A DNA stretch of 64,000 bases from Bogoriella caseilytica (GTDB lineage: Bacteria; Actinomycetota; Actinomycetes; Actinomycetales; Actinomycetaceae): NCBI RefSeq assembly GCF_003752405.1, contig NZ_RKHK01000001.1:1054001-1118000 (forward strand). The letters run 5' to 3'. The position numbers and the translations under genes were made by a program. Positions 54,411 to 63,356 of this stretch are shown one piece after another (position 1 is the stretch's first letter; each line of letters begins with the position of its first letter). Below the pieces are notes generated by a model, which was not told the origin of the DNA, did no database searches, and worked only from the letters and a program-made list of their open reading frames with translations.

Positions 54411-56381
54411 CTAGTAGTGGATCGAGCCCGGGGTGGGCGGGGTCGTGTCGTGACCGGGGTCGGTCGGTGATGGCGCTGGTGGCGGGGGAAGCCCGACCGT
54501 GGACGAGGTTCCCTCCGCCCAGGTGATGTGAGCATGCGTGGCTGTGAGGTCCACCGCGGGCGGCTGGAGCTGTGGCGCAGCCGCGAGGTTGGTCAATGAC
54601 AGTGCCAGGGCGTACCAGCCCGTCGCAGCGGGGGCCGTCAGGACGCCGACGGCGGCGTGCGCGCCCAGCGGCGAGGCGCCGTCGCGGTGGTGGAGGCGGC
54701 TCGTCTGCCATCCGGTCACACCCAGAAGGTGCGCGGACCTCGCCGTCGTGGACAGTTCCACCGTGGTGCCGCTGACGTGGGCATGGACTCCGGCGTCGTC
54801 CGCGAGCGCCCAGCCACCCGCCTCCAGGGTCAGCGCCTCCGGTACGAGGGCATCGGCGTGCACGAGTCGCACCTCCCAGGGCCCGTGCAGCACGGACACC
54901 GTGGTGATCGTGCCGGCGAGCTCGGCCTCGCCCACCCAGCCGCTGCCGTGGTTCATCTGCTCGGCATCCGGGGTGAGCCAGTGCGCGGTGGCGCGCGAGG
55001 CGGCGATCGCGACTCCGTCGCCCGCCTGCACGGTGAGGGTCTGCATGCCGCTGCGATGGCTACGCCGTCCCTCGGCATCGACCAGAACCACGGACTGATC
55101 GGTCGGCGCGTGCCAGGCCGTGGGATCAAGCAGGGGGGCCGTGGCGCTGGAGTAGCCCAGGCGCGCGTACAGAGGGGAATCCCCGGCCTCACTGCCCGCG
55201 ACGTCGTGGTCGGTGCCGTGATTGGCCACCCGGACGATCCCGTCCGAGGAGGGCACACTGACCGCCCATCCGGGCGCGGAGATCACCAGGGTGGAGTCCT
55301 CCTCGGCACTGGGCAGCGGGTGCTCCGGAGCGGTCCACACCGGGTGATCACTCGGCAGCGCCACCCCGAGCAGCCCCTTGCTGGCCCAGTACGCGGAGCC
55401 GGTGCCGGAGTACCGCTGGGCGAGCGGCCGCCAGGGCCGGAGCCAGCCCAGGTCGAGCAAACCGCGCTCGTTCGGCACACCGCGGCGGACGAAGTGATCG
55501 ACGCTCGCCAGGCCTGCCGCCCGGAGCTGCCCGAGCGGCACGGAGGGCACCTGAGCCAGCCCGCCCACCCAGTACGGTGCCGCGGTGGCGAAACGATAGA
55601 CGAGGCTGCGTCCCTGGATGAGCGGGCCGCCATCGGCCCCCACCAGATGCACGGCATCCCGGAGGTAGCGGTCGAGCCGGTCGCGGTCCGTGGCGGCGCG
55701 GGGCGCGGCCAGATCGCCGGCCGACCCCATCCGGGACCACAGGGTGGGGTAGACGTGCATGGCCCAGCCGGCGTAGTGGTCGTAAGCGCGCTCATCGCCG
55801 TCGCGGTACCACCCATCGCGCTCGTAGAACTCGTCGTGTCGCTCCAGATCGGAGCGGATGTCCTCCAGCTGATACGGCCCGCCGACCGAACGCAGGAAGG
55901 TCTGGACCACGACCCGGAACCACAGCCAGTTGTTGCGCGGGTAGGTCTCATCGCCGACGACCTCGGCGAGGTAGCCCACCACATGCTCCTGTTCGAGCGG
56001 GGAGAGCCGGTCCCAGATCCACTCGCGGGTCAGGTCCAGCACCAGCGCGAGCGAGGCCGCCTCGACCTTCGCCTGCGGGTGCTCGGATGGCCGCACCCAG
56101 CGCTCGGTGGACCTCGGGTCGGCACCGGCGATGAGGCCCCGGGCATACCACTCGGCATAGCCGTGCGGATCCTCGCCGGGGTCTCCGGCCAAGCGGAAGC
56201 CGGCCAAGAGAAAGGTGCGGGCATAGCCCTCGAGGGCATCGACGTCGGCGCCGTATCCGCCGGGCGTTCCGGGCAGGGCGATGCGCGCGTGGTGCGCTGA
56301 GGCGTAGGGCCGGACCGCCGTGAGCAGGGCATCGGCGAGCGCCACCAGATCGGTGCGCGAGGTGATGGCCGAGGGGCTCAT
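54411..56381 (-). CDS. DUF2264 protein
   Basis: 656 residues. The DUF2264 region (about 10-370) is an (alpha/alpha)-toroid-like helical domain (YARTFLLAGFRLAGDPGEDP, YPRNNWLWFRVVVQTFLRSV, YDHYAGWAMHVYPTLWSRMG). The C-terminal 280 residues are beta-rich, as in heparinase- or lyase-like proteins. DUF2264 proteins cluster with polysaccharide-degradation genes, but no reaction is established. No signal peptide: cytosolic. The ATG overlaps the upstream dehydrogenase stop (ATGA). The last 30 residues are Pro/Thr-rich. Confidence 0.85.
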   Translation of the reverse strand: MSPSAITSRTDLVALADALLTAVRPYASAHHARIALPGTPGGYGADVDALEGYARTFLLAGFRLAGDPGEDPHGYAEWYARGLIAGADPRSTERWVRPSEHPQAKVEAASLALVLDLTREWIWDRLSPLEQEHVVGYLAEVVGDETYPRNNWLWFRVVVQTFLRSVGGPYQLEDIRSDLERHDEFYERDGWYRDGDERAYDHYAGWAMHVYPTLWSRMGSAGDLAAPRAATDRDRLDRYLRDAVHLVGADGGPLIQGRSLVYRFATAAPYWVGGLAQVPSVPLGQLRAAGLASVDHFVRRGVPNERGLLDLGWLRPWRPLAQRYSGTGSAYWASKGLLGVALPSDHPVWTAPEHPLPSAEEDSTLVISAPGWAVSVPSSDGIVRVANHGTDHDVAGSEAGDSPLYARLGYSSATAPLLDPTAWHAPTDQSVVLVDAEGRRSHRSGMQTLTVQAGDGVAIAASRATAHWLTPDAEQMNHGSGWVGEAELAGTITTVSVLHGPWEVRLVHADALVPEALTLEAGGWALADDAGVHAHVSGTTVELSTTARSAHLLGVTGWQTSRLHHRDGASPLGAHAAVGVLTAPAATGWYALALSLTNLAAAPQLQPPAVDLTATHAHITWAEGTSSTVGLPPPPAPSPTDPGHDTTPPTPGSIHY

Positions 56382-57382
56382 GCGCTCACCTCACTGGCCT
56401 TGGGGGTGAGTGCGCCGGGCAGGACCGCACCTTCGGCGAAGGCCACGACGGCGTCGACGGCGAAGTCGGCGAGGCGGTGGGTCTCCTTGCCGAGCGAGCC
56501 GGCCAAGTGCGGGGTGACGGTGACATTGGGCAGCCCGAGGAGCGGATGGCCGGCAGGCAGGGGCTCAGGGTCGGTCACATCCAGGATCGCGTCGAGACGC
56601 CCGGAGCGGCACTCGCGGGTGAGGGCCTCGTGATCGATCAGGCCGCCACGAGCGGTGTTGATCACCGTGGCGCCGTCCGGCAGGGAAGCCAGCTCGGCGG
56701 CGCCGATCATGCCGGTGGTCGCCGGCAGGAGCGGGGCGTGCAGGGAGAGCACGTCCGAGTGGGCCAGAACGTCCTCCAGTGGAAGCAAGCGCGCTCCGGC
56801 CGCCTCGACCTCGGCCGGGTCGGCGACGGGGTCGGCCACGAGGATCGCTTCGGTCTCGAGCACGGACAGCAGATCGATCACTCGCCGCCCGATGCGGGAG
56901 AAGCCGACGATTCCGATGGTGCGGCCGAGGTTGGAGAGCGCGTGGGAGCTGATCGAGGTCTCCCAGCTCGCCGGTGACTGACGCCCGAGCTCAGCCAGGG
57001 GCAGAGCGCGCTTGCCGGCGAAGATGACGGCGGCCAGAGTGAACTCTGCGACCGGGATCGCATTCAGGTCCGCTGCGGTGGTGACCTGCACTCCGCGGTG
57101 GTGGATGCTGGCCGGCACGAGGTGGCGCACGCTGCCCGCTGCGTGCACGATCGCACGCAGCTGCGGGGCGGCATCGAGCACGTCGTCGGTGATCGGCGGG
57201 CAGCCCCAGGAGGTCAGGAGCACCTCGGTCTGAGCGAGGGCAGCACCGGCCTCGGCGAAGCTGGAGACCACCAACGGGCTGGGCAGGTCCGCGGCGCTGG
57301 CGAGACGATCGAGGTGCGCCCGGCCGAACTGGAGCTCGAAGGTTGCTGGAGCCATGACAAGCAGGGCGCGTGGCTGCCTCAT
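56378..57382 (-). CDS. D-2-hydroxyacid dehydrogenase family protein
   Basis: 334 residues from ATG 57382 (GGAGAT 6 nt upstream; GTG 57385 also possible). NAD-binding domain: GRTIGIVGFSRIGRRVIDLL. Catalytic Arg in INTARGGLIDHEAL; Asp/Glu in LDVTDPEPLPAGHPLL; His in VTPHLAGS. Substrate probably a sugar-derived 2-keto or 2-hydroxy acid, fitting uronate breakdown. First gene of dehydrogenase-DUF2264-SBP-permease-permease-YesL. Divergent from the DeoR/LacI hybrid regulator, whose candidate operator is at 57412-57430. Confidence 0.9.
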   Translation of the reverse strand: MRQPRALLVMAPATFELQFGRAHLDRLASAADLPSPLVVSSFAEAGAALAQTEVLLTSWGCPPITDDVLDAAPQLRAIVHAAGSVRHLVPASIHHRGVQVTTAADLNAIPVAEFTLAAVIFAGKRALPLAELGRQSPASWETSISSHALSNLGRTIGIVGFSRIGRRVIDLLSVLETEAILVADPVADPAEVEAAGARLLPLEDVLAHSDVLSLHAPLLPATTGMIGAAELASLPDGATVINTARGGLIDHEALTRECRSGRLDAILDVTDPEPLPAGHPLLGLPNVTVTPHLAGSLGKETHRLADFAVDAVVAFAEGAVLPGALTPKASEVSA

Positions 57383-57411
57383 CACAGCATCTCCTTCGAA
57401 GCTGACGGGTT

Positions 57412-57430
57412 ATGATCGCTTTTCGATCAT
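57412..57430. promoter_or_regulatory. Candidate operator upstream of the dehydrogenase operon
   Basis: ATGATCG-N5-CGATCAT, a perfect 7-bp palindrome in the divergent promoter region, 30 bp before the dehydrogenase start. TGATCGCTT recurs at 57515-57523 near the regulator gene. Probable site for the adjacent regulator. Confidence 0.55.
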
Positions 57431-57513
57431 CCGAACGGATCTGACTGAGCGTAAGTGTCCATCTCTGTCGGGTCAATGGTCGTACCGGTCACAATATGCT
57501 CGATTGCCCGATC

Positions 57514-57530
57514 GTGATCGCTTCGTGATC
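57514..57530. promoter_or_regulatory. Candidate operator upstream of the regulator gene
   Basis: GTGATCGCTTCGTGATC shares TGATCGCTT with the site at 57412 and ends 34 bp before the regulator ATG. Suggests autoregulation. Confidence 0.4.
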
Positions 57531-57564
57531 TACCCCCAGGCGGCATCCCCGGAAGGAACCTCGC

Positions 57565-58674
57565 ATGGATTCAACCTCACCGTCCGGCGGAGACCAGTGG
57601 GAGCCCGTGCCCGGAACCCGCCAGGCCGCCGTCCTCGAGACCGTCCGGCAACGGACGATGGTACGGCTCTCCGAGCTCGCCGCGGAGTTCGGCGTCCAGC
57701 CAGTCACCATCCGCCGTGATGTCACCGCGTTGGCCAATGCTGGGCTGGTGCGGCGGGTCCACGGCGGAGTGACGGCCGCAGCCCGCTCGGCCACCCAGGA
57801 AGCCGCATCCGGCCTCGGGGGCCACGTCCGCATCGGTGCGCTGGTGCCCTCACTGGAGTTCTACTGGCCCGACGTCATGCGCGGCGCCGAGGAAGAGGCC
57901 CACCGGTTGGGACTGCGCATGGTGCTGCGCGGATCGGTGTACCACGCCACCGACGAGCGCGACGACATCAAGCAACTGATCGCCTCCGACGTTTCCGGGC
58001 TCCTGCTCGCCCCCACGGTTGTGGGCGCCGGTGGCGAGCTCATCCGCGAGTGGCTTGCCGAGGCGCCAGTGCCGGTCGTGCTCATGGAGCGCACGGCGAA
58101 TGTGGGGCCGATGCGCCGTTCCGTGGAGTCGGTGGTCACCGACCACGCCCGGGGCGCAGCCATGGCGGTGCACTACCTGGCGAGCCTCGGCCACCGCCGG
58201 ATCGGTGTGGCCCTGAACGCGCAATCACCCCACGTGGAGCAGATTCGTACCGGCTGGGAGTCGGCCTGCGCCGAGCTCGAGCTGGATATGGGGGTCACCG
58301 ATGTGGCCATCCCGGAGCGCCGCGAGGAAGGCTACGACCACACCATGGCCTCGATCGTCGAGATGGCTCAGGAGACGGGGACCACCGGCCTGATCGTGCA
58401 CTCCGATGCCGAGGCCGTCCGGGTGGTCCAGAGCGCGCAAGAGCGCGGCCTGACCATTCCGGGCGACCTGTCGGTGATCTCCTACGACGACCAGGTGGCC
58501 ACGCTTGCCACCCCCTCCCTCTCCGCCGTACGGCCTCCGCGCCGCACCATCGGGCGGGCGGCCACCAGCCTGCTGGCCGCCCGGCTCGCCGACTCGGGCA
58601 GGGCACCGCATCGGGTGCAGGTCAGCCCTCAGTTGACGGTGCGCGAGTCCAGCGGCCCGCCCCCTGCTGCGTGA
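57565..58674 (+). CDS. Hybrid regulator: DeoR-type HTH with LacI-type effector domain
   Basis: 369 residues. The N-terminal DeoR helix-turn-helix (about 20-75: AAVLETVRQRTMVRLSELAA, EFGVQPVTIRRDVTALANAG, LVRRVHGG) is joined to a LacI/periplasmic-binding-like sensor domain (about 88-365: IGALVPSLEFYWPDVMRGAE, GLLLAPTVVG, YLASLGHRRIGVAL, VISYDDQVATLATPSLSAVR). DeoR HTHs normally carry a sugar-phosphate sensor instead, so this is a swap seen in some actinobacterial sugar regulators. It likely senses a free sugar and represses the divergent transport operon. Good SD (GAAGGAACC) before ATG 57565. Confidence 0.92.
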   Translation: MDSTSPSGGDQWEPVPGTRQAAVLETVRQRTMVRLSELAAEFGVQPVTIRRDVTALANAGLVRRVHGGVTAAARSATQEAASGLGGHVRIGALVPSLEFYWPDVMRGAEEEAHRLGLRMVLRGSVYHATDERDDIKQLIASDVSGLLLAPTVVGAGGELIREWLAEAPVPVVLMERTANVGPMRRSVESVVTDHARGAAMAVHYLASLGHRRIGVALNAQSPHVEQIRTGWESACAELELDMGVTDVAIPERREEGYDHTMASIVEMAQETGTTGLIVHSDAEAVRVVQSAQERGLTIPGDLSVISYDDQVATLATPSLSAVRPPRRTIGRAATSLLAARLADSGRAPHRVQVSPQLTVRESSGPPPAA

Positions 58675-58764
58675 GTGGGGTGACCACTCCCTGGCACCTG
58701 TCGCTCTTTGATCGAACCTGATCGATTCAAGGCGCCCTCGCGCCGACCGGGAGGTGCTAGGAGG

Positions 58765-60678
58765 TCAGTGTGCTCCGGGCCGGATCCGCAGCGTGAGCGA
58801 GCCCTGGCGGACGTGCTCGCGATCGACCGCCAGCGTCAGGCGAGTCAGCCGCTCCCCCCAGGCCGCCCTCTGATAGTCGTCCTCGAGCACACGCTCCTCG
58901 AGAGTGCCGGTAGCCACGCGCGGATCCCAGGCGAGGTGGATCGTGCCGGACTCTGTGGTCACCGACACCGAACCCTCTTCGCGGTGCTCTGCCTCGCCCG
59001 CGAGAATCCAGTGAAGCCGGTGCGGTGACTGTACGGCGTGCGGCCCGCCAGTCCAGGAGTCCCGGACCTCGATGAGCCCACCCGTGCGACTGAGCACGGC
59101 GCGGCGCCGCCATCGGGTGGCTGCCGCGCGGGGGTAGGCCCTGGAAAGCTCGGCATCGAAGGTCACCTCGGGGCCATCGAGCTCGACGCCGACCTCGCTG
59201 CGGTACTCCGCGCCGGGCTCTTGGACGTAGCCGCAGATCTCGGGCACGTTATGCCAGTCGCTGCGGATGTTCCACAGCTCGTAGCGCTGCGGCCCGAAGG
59301 TCTCGGCCGTGTACGTCGCCCGGCCGGGGTCGACCAGCACCGGCCGGCCGCGCAGCGCCACGCAGATCGAGCCGACGTCGTTGTGGTTGTGGTTCTCGCC
59401 ATTGTGCCCGCCCTTGGCGGCCAGGCTCAGCTCACCGCGCTGGTCATGAGCGATCAGGACCTGCGTGGACGCCAGGTAGTGGGACCGCGGCGCGACCGGC
59501 GGCTCGGCCGGGCCCTGGGACCAGAGCTGATCCGTCAGCCCCAGCAGTAACCGGCCGAGCCCTTCCTGCTCGCTGACGATCGGCCCCTGCTGTGGGCGAC
59601 GAGAGAGCGCAAAGCGCCCGGAGCGCTCATCGCCCACCTCACGCGCCCATCGGGACAACAGGTGCCAGGGCAGCTGCTCCCCCAGCCGCGGCCGGCAGTC
59701 CGAGAAGCTGAAACACCCGTCACCACCGAGGTACAGGGCGTAGGGAAATCCCACGGTCGCGCGCAGCGACGGGATCTGGCGGGCTTCGAGGCGCCCGCCG
59801 GTGGCCGAGGAGAGCACGGCCAGACCCTCGAAGACCCGGCAGGCCCCGTTCCACCAGTAGTCGAAGCCCTCGTCGATGGCGCCATCGGCCGGAATGGCGT
59901 CGACGAAGCGATCGAGTCCGGTGATCGCGGTGGCGAGCACGCGAGCGCGGAGCTCGTCATCCTTGATGAGCGCCGCAGCGGCCGTGAGCACGTTCTGGTG
60001 GATCCACGGGTTCCAGTTGTGCACGGGGCCGTCCAGGCCCAGCCAGTGCCAGTCCCGTCGTTGCAGGAAAGGTGTGATCACCCGGTGATGGACCTCGACG
60101 CGCAGGCGCGACCGCAGGCCGGGCACGTGCTCATCGAGCTGGGAGCCGAGTAGGTGATCGACCCAGGCGAGCTGGGCCGCCACCTCACCGGCGCCGAGAT
60201 CGAGGTAGGGGTCGTCCACCACGGGCAGCACGTAACCGCGCCGGGCGTAGGCGTCATCGTGAGCAGGCCAGCACCAGGACGACTGCTCACACAGGGTGAG
60301 GACGCCGTCGGCGACCTCATCGATCCACTCCGGATCCAGAGTGACGGCGGCAGCGATGCTCGCACGGGAGAGCCGGTGCTGCCGGGCGGCGATCCGGCTC
60401 TCGTGCTGGATGCGGTCACCGTCCCGGACGTACCGGCTGTAACCCCGTGCCGGTACCGAGGGCCAGTCCTGGCCCCGGTCCTCCCGGGCGCGCTCCAGCA
60501 GATCGGCGACGGTCGCGCGGTGCATCCGGCCACCGTCGATGGCCCACACCGTGCGGTCCTCCGCCGTCGGTACCGGCAAGGCGTGCCGGGGCGGGCCCAA
60601 GACCTCGCGTAGCACCTCTGCGGATACCGCTGCTCCCCACGCCTGCTGAAGTGGGCCGGCCTCCGGCTCGTGGTCCAT
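58765..60678 (-). CDS. Heparinase II/III-like polysaccharide lyase
   Basis: 637 residues from ATG 60678 (CGGAG 7 nt upstream); ATG 60684 sits on that site. The N-terminal (alpha/alpha) toroid (about 60-370: WSVPARGYSRYVRDGDRI-like, WHWLGLDGPVHNWNPWIHQN with Asn-His typical of the active site, DEGFDYWWNGACRVFEGLAV) is followed by the heparinase II/III beta-domain (GGHNGENHNHNDVGSICVAL, VLVDPGRATYTAE). It cleaves uronic-acid-containing glycans by beta-elimination; the exact substrate is unknown. No signal peptide, so it acts on imported oligomers. Convergent with the regulator. Confidence 0.9.
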   Translation of the reverse strand: MDHEPEAGPLQQAWGAAVSAEVLREVLGPPRHALPVPTAEDRTVWAIDGGRMHRATVADLLERAREDRGQDWPSVPARGYSRYVRDGDRIQHESRIAARQHRLSRASIAAAVTLDPEWIDEVADGVLTLCEQSSWCWPAHDDAYARRGYVLPVVDDPYLDLGAGEVAAQLAWVDHLLGSQLDEHVPGLRSRLRVEVHHRVITPFLQRRDWHWLGLDGPVHNWNPWIHQNVLTAAAALIKDDELRARVLATAITGLDRFVDAIPADGAIDEGFDYWWNGACRVFEGLAVLSSATGGRLEARQIPSLRATVGFPYALYLGGDGCFSFSDCRPRLGEQLPWHLLSRWAREVGDERSGRFALSRRPQQGPIVSEQEGLGRLLLGLTDQLWSQGPAEPPVAPRSHYLASTQVLIAHDQRGELSLAAKGGHNGENHNHNDVGSICVALRGRPVLVDPGRATYTAETFGPQRYELWNIRSDWHNVPEICGYVQEPGAEYRSEVGVELDGPEVTFDAELSRAYPRAAATRWRRRAVLSRTGGLIEVRDSWTGGPHAVQSPHRLHWILAGEAEHREEGSVSVTTESGTIHLAWDPRVATGTLEERVLEDDYQRAAWGERLTRLTLAVDREHVRQGSLTLRIRPGAH

Positions 60679-60710
60679 GCTCATCTCCGTTGTCGTCCGC
60701 CAGGCGGAGG

Positions 60711-61394
60711 CTACCTGCCGAAGGAACGTCGCTCGCGGATCTGCTGCCACAGGTAGTCGGGGATGTGGCGATAGAACTCGACGAGCGTGGCCAGGCCACC
60801 GTCGATGGCAGCGAGGTTCTGGCGGCCCCGGCGCCAGATGAGCAGCCGATTGCCCTGGATGAGGAAGCTCAGGCCACGGAGGTCGGGCCGCATGAGTCGC
60901 TCCATCATGCGGGGGTGGATCACGTCGTAGGCGATGCGTTCGTCGTCGGAGGCCACCCGCCAGGCACGGTTGAACTCATCGTCCTCGAACTCGATGCCGC
61001 GACCGAAGAACCGGCGGAAGGCGTTGTCCGGGCTGAGCTCGAGCGAGGGGAGCGCTTCTGGCAGTCCGAGTTCGAGCACGTGGAAGTGGTAGGTGGTGGA
61101 ACTACGGCTCTTCCCCGAGCCAGAGCTCACGGTGTACTGGTAGTTCCAGGATGCGGCCGGCACGTTGTGGAAGGTGCCCTCCAGGATGAGAGAGGCCCGG
61201 CGCGAGCTGCCCGTGTTGAAGACCCCGGCCCGCAAGCCCTGATGCATGGAGCTGGAGCGCTCGGTGAAGCGCCATTGGCGTGCGGCTGCCCATGCCTGCG
61301 CCTCCTTCCGCCGTTTTTGGTGGGCGAGGATGCTCCACACGATGGCGCCGACCACCACCGCGATGATGACTATGAAGAAGAAGCCCGCTTCCAT
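60711..61394 (-). CDS. Membrane-anchored protein of unknown function
   Basis: 227 residues. One N-terminal transmembrane helix (about 3-24, AGFFFIVIIAVVVGAIVWSI) with a KRRKEA stop-transfer, then a soluble domain (WRFTERSSSMHQGLRAGVFN, WNYQYTVSSGSGKSRSSTTY, HFHVLELGLPEALPSLEL). The layout resembles DUF3137-like proteins of actinobacteria, but I cannot assign it. Same strand as the lyase, 32 bp upstream of it. Confidence 0.7.
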   Translation of the reverse strand: MEAGFFFIVIIAVVVGAIVWSILAHQKRRKEAQAWAAARQWRFTERSSSMHQGLRAGVFNTGSSRRASLILEGTFHNVPAASWNYQYTVSSGSGKSRSSTTYHFHVLELGLPEALPSLELSPDNAFRRFFGRGIEFEDDEFNRAWRVASDDERIAYDVIHPRMMERLMRPDLRGLSFLIQGNRLLIWRRGRQNLAAIDGGLATLVEFYRHIPDYLWQQIRERRSFGR

Positions 61395-61484
61395 CGATCT
61401 GCTCCTGACCTGCGTGCCGCCGCTGCCGCCGCGCCGCAGCGCCGGCGCCCCTGCTGCGCCGGTCGACGCAGCCGGTCTCCGACT

Positions 61485-61904
61485 CTAGCGATCGCGCCAG
61501 CCCGGCAGGAGCCGTTCCAGCGCCTCCGGCAGATCGATCGAGTCACCATCACGACCCCCGGCGCCCAGCACCAGCGGTGGCCTGCTCGGCTCGGGGCGCA
61601 CCCCGCGCACCCGGTCGAGCAACCCCAGGGGCGCGGTGAGCACGTAGAAGTCCCCTGCGGTACTGACTCCTGCACTGCGATCCTGGCGCAGATACCAGCC
61701 GCGTAGCGCCGTACGGACGGTTCCACCGCCCCCATAGCCCTTGACCCGCAACTCCTCGGCGTCGAGGCCATGCTGCGCGGCCGCCTCAGCAAAGGCGCGA
61801 AGAAGCTGCTCGGCCTGCGCATGCTCGGCGTTCTGGCGCGCCTGAAGCCGTTCGGCGTGCACCCGTGCCGCCTCGGTGCGCTGCTCGGCCCAGTCCTGAC
61901 TCAC
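61485..61904 (-). CDS. Hypothetical protein
   Basis: 139 residues from GTG 61904; the upstream part of the frame runs antisense-like into the binding-protein gene and is not coding. A coiled-coil N-terminal half (EQRTEAARVHAERLQARQNA, EHAQAEQLLRAFAEAA) leads to a compact domain (VKGYGGGGTVRTALRGWYLR, DFYVLTAPLGLLDRVRGV). Not recognised. Lies 73 bp after the upstream binding-protein gene, across a strong hairpin. Confidence 0.65.
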   Translation of the reverse strand: MSQDWAEQRTEAARVHAERLQARQNAEHAQAEQLLRAFAEAAAQHGLDAEELRVKGYGGGGTVRTALRGWYLRQDRSAGVSTAGDFYVLTAPLGLLDRVRGVRPEPSRPPLVLGAGGRDGDSIDLPEALERLLPGWRDR

Positions 61905-61927
61905 CCTGGCAGTTTCCCATGAGTGCG

Positions 61928-61963
61928 CGCAGGCCCTCCCGGCAGCGGCCGGGAGGGCCTGCG
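61928..61963 (-). terminator. 16-bp hairpin after the second binding-protein gene
   Basis: CGCAGGCCCTCCCGGC (61928-61943) pairs perfectly with 61948-61963 around a 4-nt loop, 14 nt past the stop of the upstream gene on the minus strand. No T-tract. Probable terminator separating the transporter genes from the downstream lyase group. Confidence 0.8.
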
Positions 61964-61977
61964 AGTGGCGCCAGCGC

Positions 61978-63345
61978 TCAGTCGAGTTCGCTGGCGAGCT
62001 CCTGGTCGTAGAGATCCTCGAACTGGGCCTCGACCCGTTCCATCTCGCCACGCACGTCCACATCGGAGGTCAGGATCTGCTGGAGGGTCTGGGCGAGTTC
62101 CAGGTCACCGCCGGGCAGGAAGAGCCGGGCGAAGTCCTGCACGCGGGTGCGCTCGAGCTGGTCCACCGCCGTCTCGAACAGGGGGTTGTCCGCGTAGACC
62201 TCGCTCATGTCCGCGTCCTGGTGGGAGGGCACGTAGCCGGTGGCCGCCGAGAAGGTGGCCTGCGATTCCGCGGAGGTCATGTGGCCGGCGAACATCGCCG
62301 CAGCGAGCTGCACATCGGGCGAGGAGGCCGAGGCGATCATCAGGCCCGCCCCTCCGGTGGGCACGACGTTCTCGTCGCCGCCGGCGCCCGTGGGCAGGAA
62401 GGCGGTGCCGACCTCGAAGTCGGCGGCCTCGAGGATGCCGCCGAGCGAGCCGGTGGACTGGATGGTCTGACCGGCCACACCCGAGGCGAAGTCATCCTGC
62501 TGGGCGGTGGCGGCCACGTTGGCCCACTCACCGACTCCGGACTGGGCGAACTCCAGCGCCTCGACGGTCGCGTCGGAGGTGAGGATGGAGAAGTCCCACT
62601 CATCGGACCATCCACCGCCCTCACCCCACACCAGGTTGGCCAGAGCCCACGCCGGGTACTGGTCCTGCGGCGGGAAGGCGAAGCCGGACTGGGCGAGGCC
62701 GGCGTCGACGATCTGCTGGGAGATCTCGGCCACCTCTTCCCAGGTCTCCGGTGGGCTGTCGATGCCGAGTTCCTCGTAGAACTCCACGTTGTAGTAGAAC
62801 AGCGGGGTGGAGCGGGCGTAGGGCACGCCGTAGTGGTAGCCCTCGTACAGGTAGTCCTCGTACAGCGCCTCCACGTAGCCGCTCACGTCGACCTCTGCCG
62901 CCTCCAGGACGTCGTCGGCCGGGACCAGCATGTCGTTGAGGTACGGCAGGAACCACGTGGCGTCGGACAGCACGATGACGTCAGCGCCCGAGCCACCACC
63001 GGTGAGGAACCACTGCTGGGTCTCCTCGTAGTTCGCACCCGAGGTCACCACCTCGACCTCGATGCCGGTCTCCTCGGTGAACTGCTCGATCAGTTCGGCC
63101 TCCACATCAGCCGACCCACCGGGGTGGTTCGTGGCGAAGACGATGGAGTCGGCCGGCTCCACCTCGGACCAGTCGATGCCGTCGCTGCCGGCGTCGCCGC
63201 CGTCAGCGACATCGCCGGTGGCGTTGCCGCCGTCCTCGGATCCATTCCCTCCGGAGGTGTCCGGCCCGCCGCAGGCGGCGAGGAGCAGGGCTCCTGTGAC
63301 GACGGCGGCAACGGCGGCGGTGCGCCGGCTTCTGGTGATGCGCAT
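61978..63345 (-). CDS. Extracellular carbohydrate-binding lipoprotein (ABC transporter)
   Basis: 455 residues from ATG 63345, with AAAGGA about 7 nt upstream; the longer frame has no signal. Signal peptide with lipobox LAAC (Cys about 25), then Gly/Asp/Asn-rich linker. SBP family 1: IDWSEVEPADSIVFATNHPG, VDVEAELIEQFTEETGIEVE-type start, VIVLSDATWFLPYLNDMLVP, YEGYHYGVPYARSTPLFYYN. It resembles UgpB-type proteins, so the ligand could be an oligosaccharide or a glycerol phosphate; no direct evidence. Follows a MalG-type permease by 11 bp. Confidence 0.95.
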   Translation of the reverse strand: MRITRSRRTAAVAAVVTGALLLAACGGPDTSGGNGSEDGGNATGDVADGGDAGSDGIDWSEVEPADSIVFATNHPGGSADVEAELIEQFTEETGIEVEVVTSGANYEETQQWFLTGGGSGADVIVLSDATWFLPYLNDMLVPADDVLEAAEVDVSGYVEALYEDYLYEGYHYGVPYARSTPLFYYNVEFYEELGIDSPPETWEEVAEISQQIVDAGLAQSGFAFPPQDQYPAWALANLVWGEGGGWSDEWDFSILTSDATVEALEFAQSGVGEWANVAATAQQDDFASGVAGQTIQSTGSLGGILEAADFEVGTAFLPTGAGGDENVVPTGGAGLMIASASSPDVQLAAAMFAGHMTSAESQATFSAATGYVPSHQDADMSEVYADNPLFETAVDQLERTRVQDFARLFLPGGDLELAQTLQQILTSDVDVRGEMERVEAQFEDLYDQELASELD

Positions 63346-63356
63346 GGGTGTTCCTT

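Noticed and set aside
58708-58730. Third operator for the DeoR/LacI hybrid
   Set aside because: TGATCGA occurs twice here, but the site lies between convergent gene ends where no promoter is expected; it may be part of a weak terminator.
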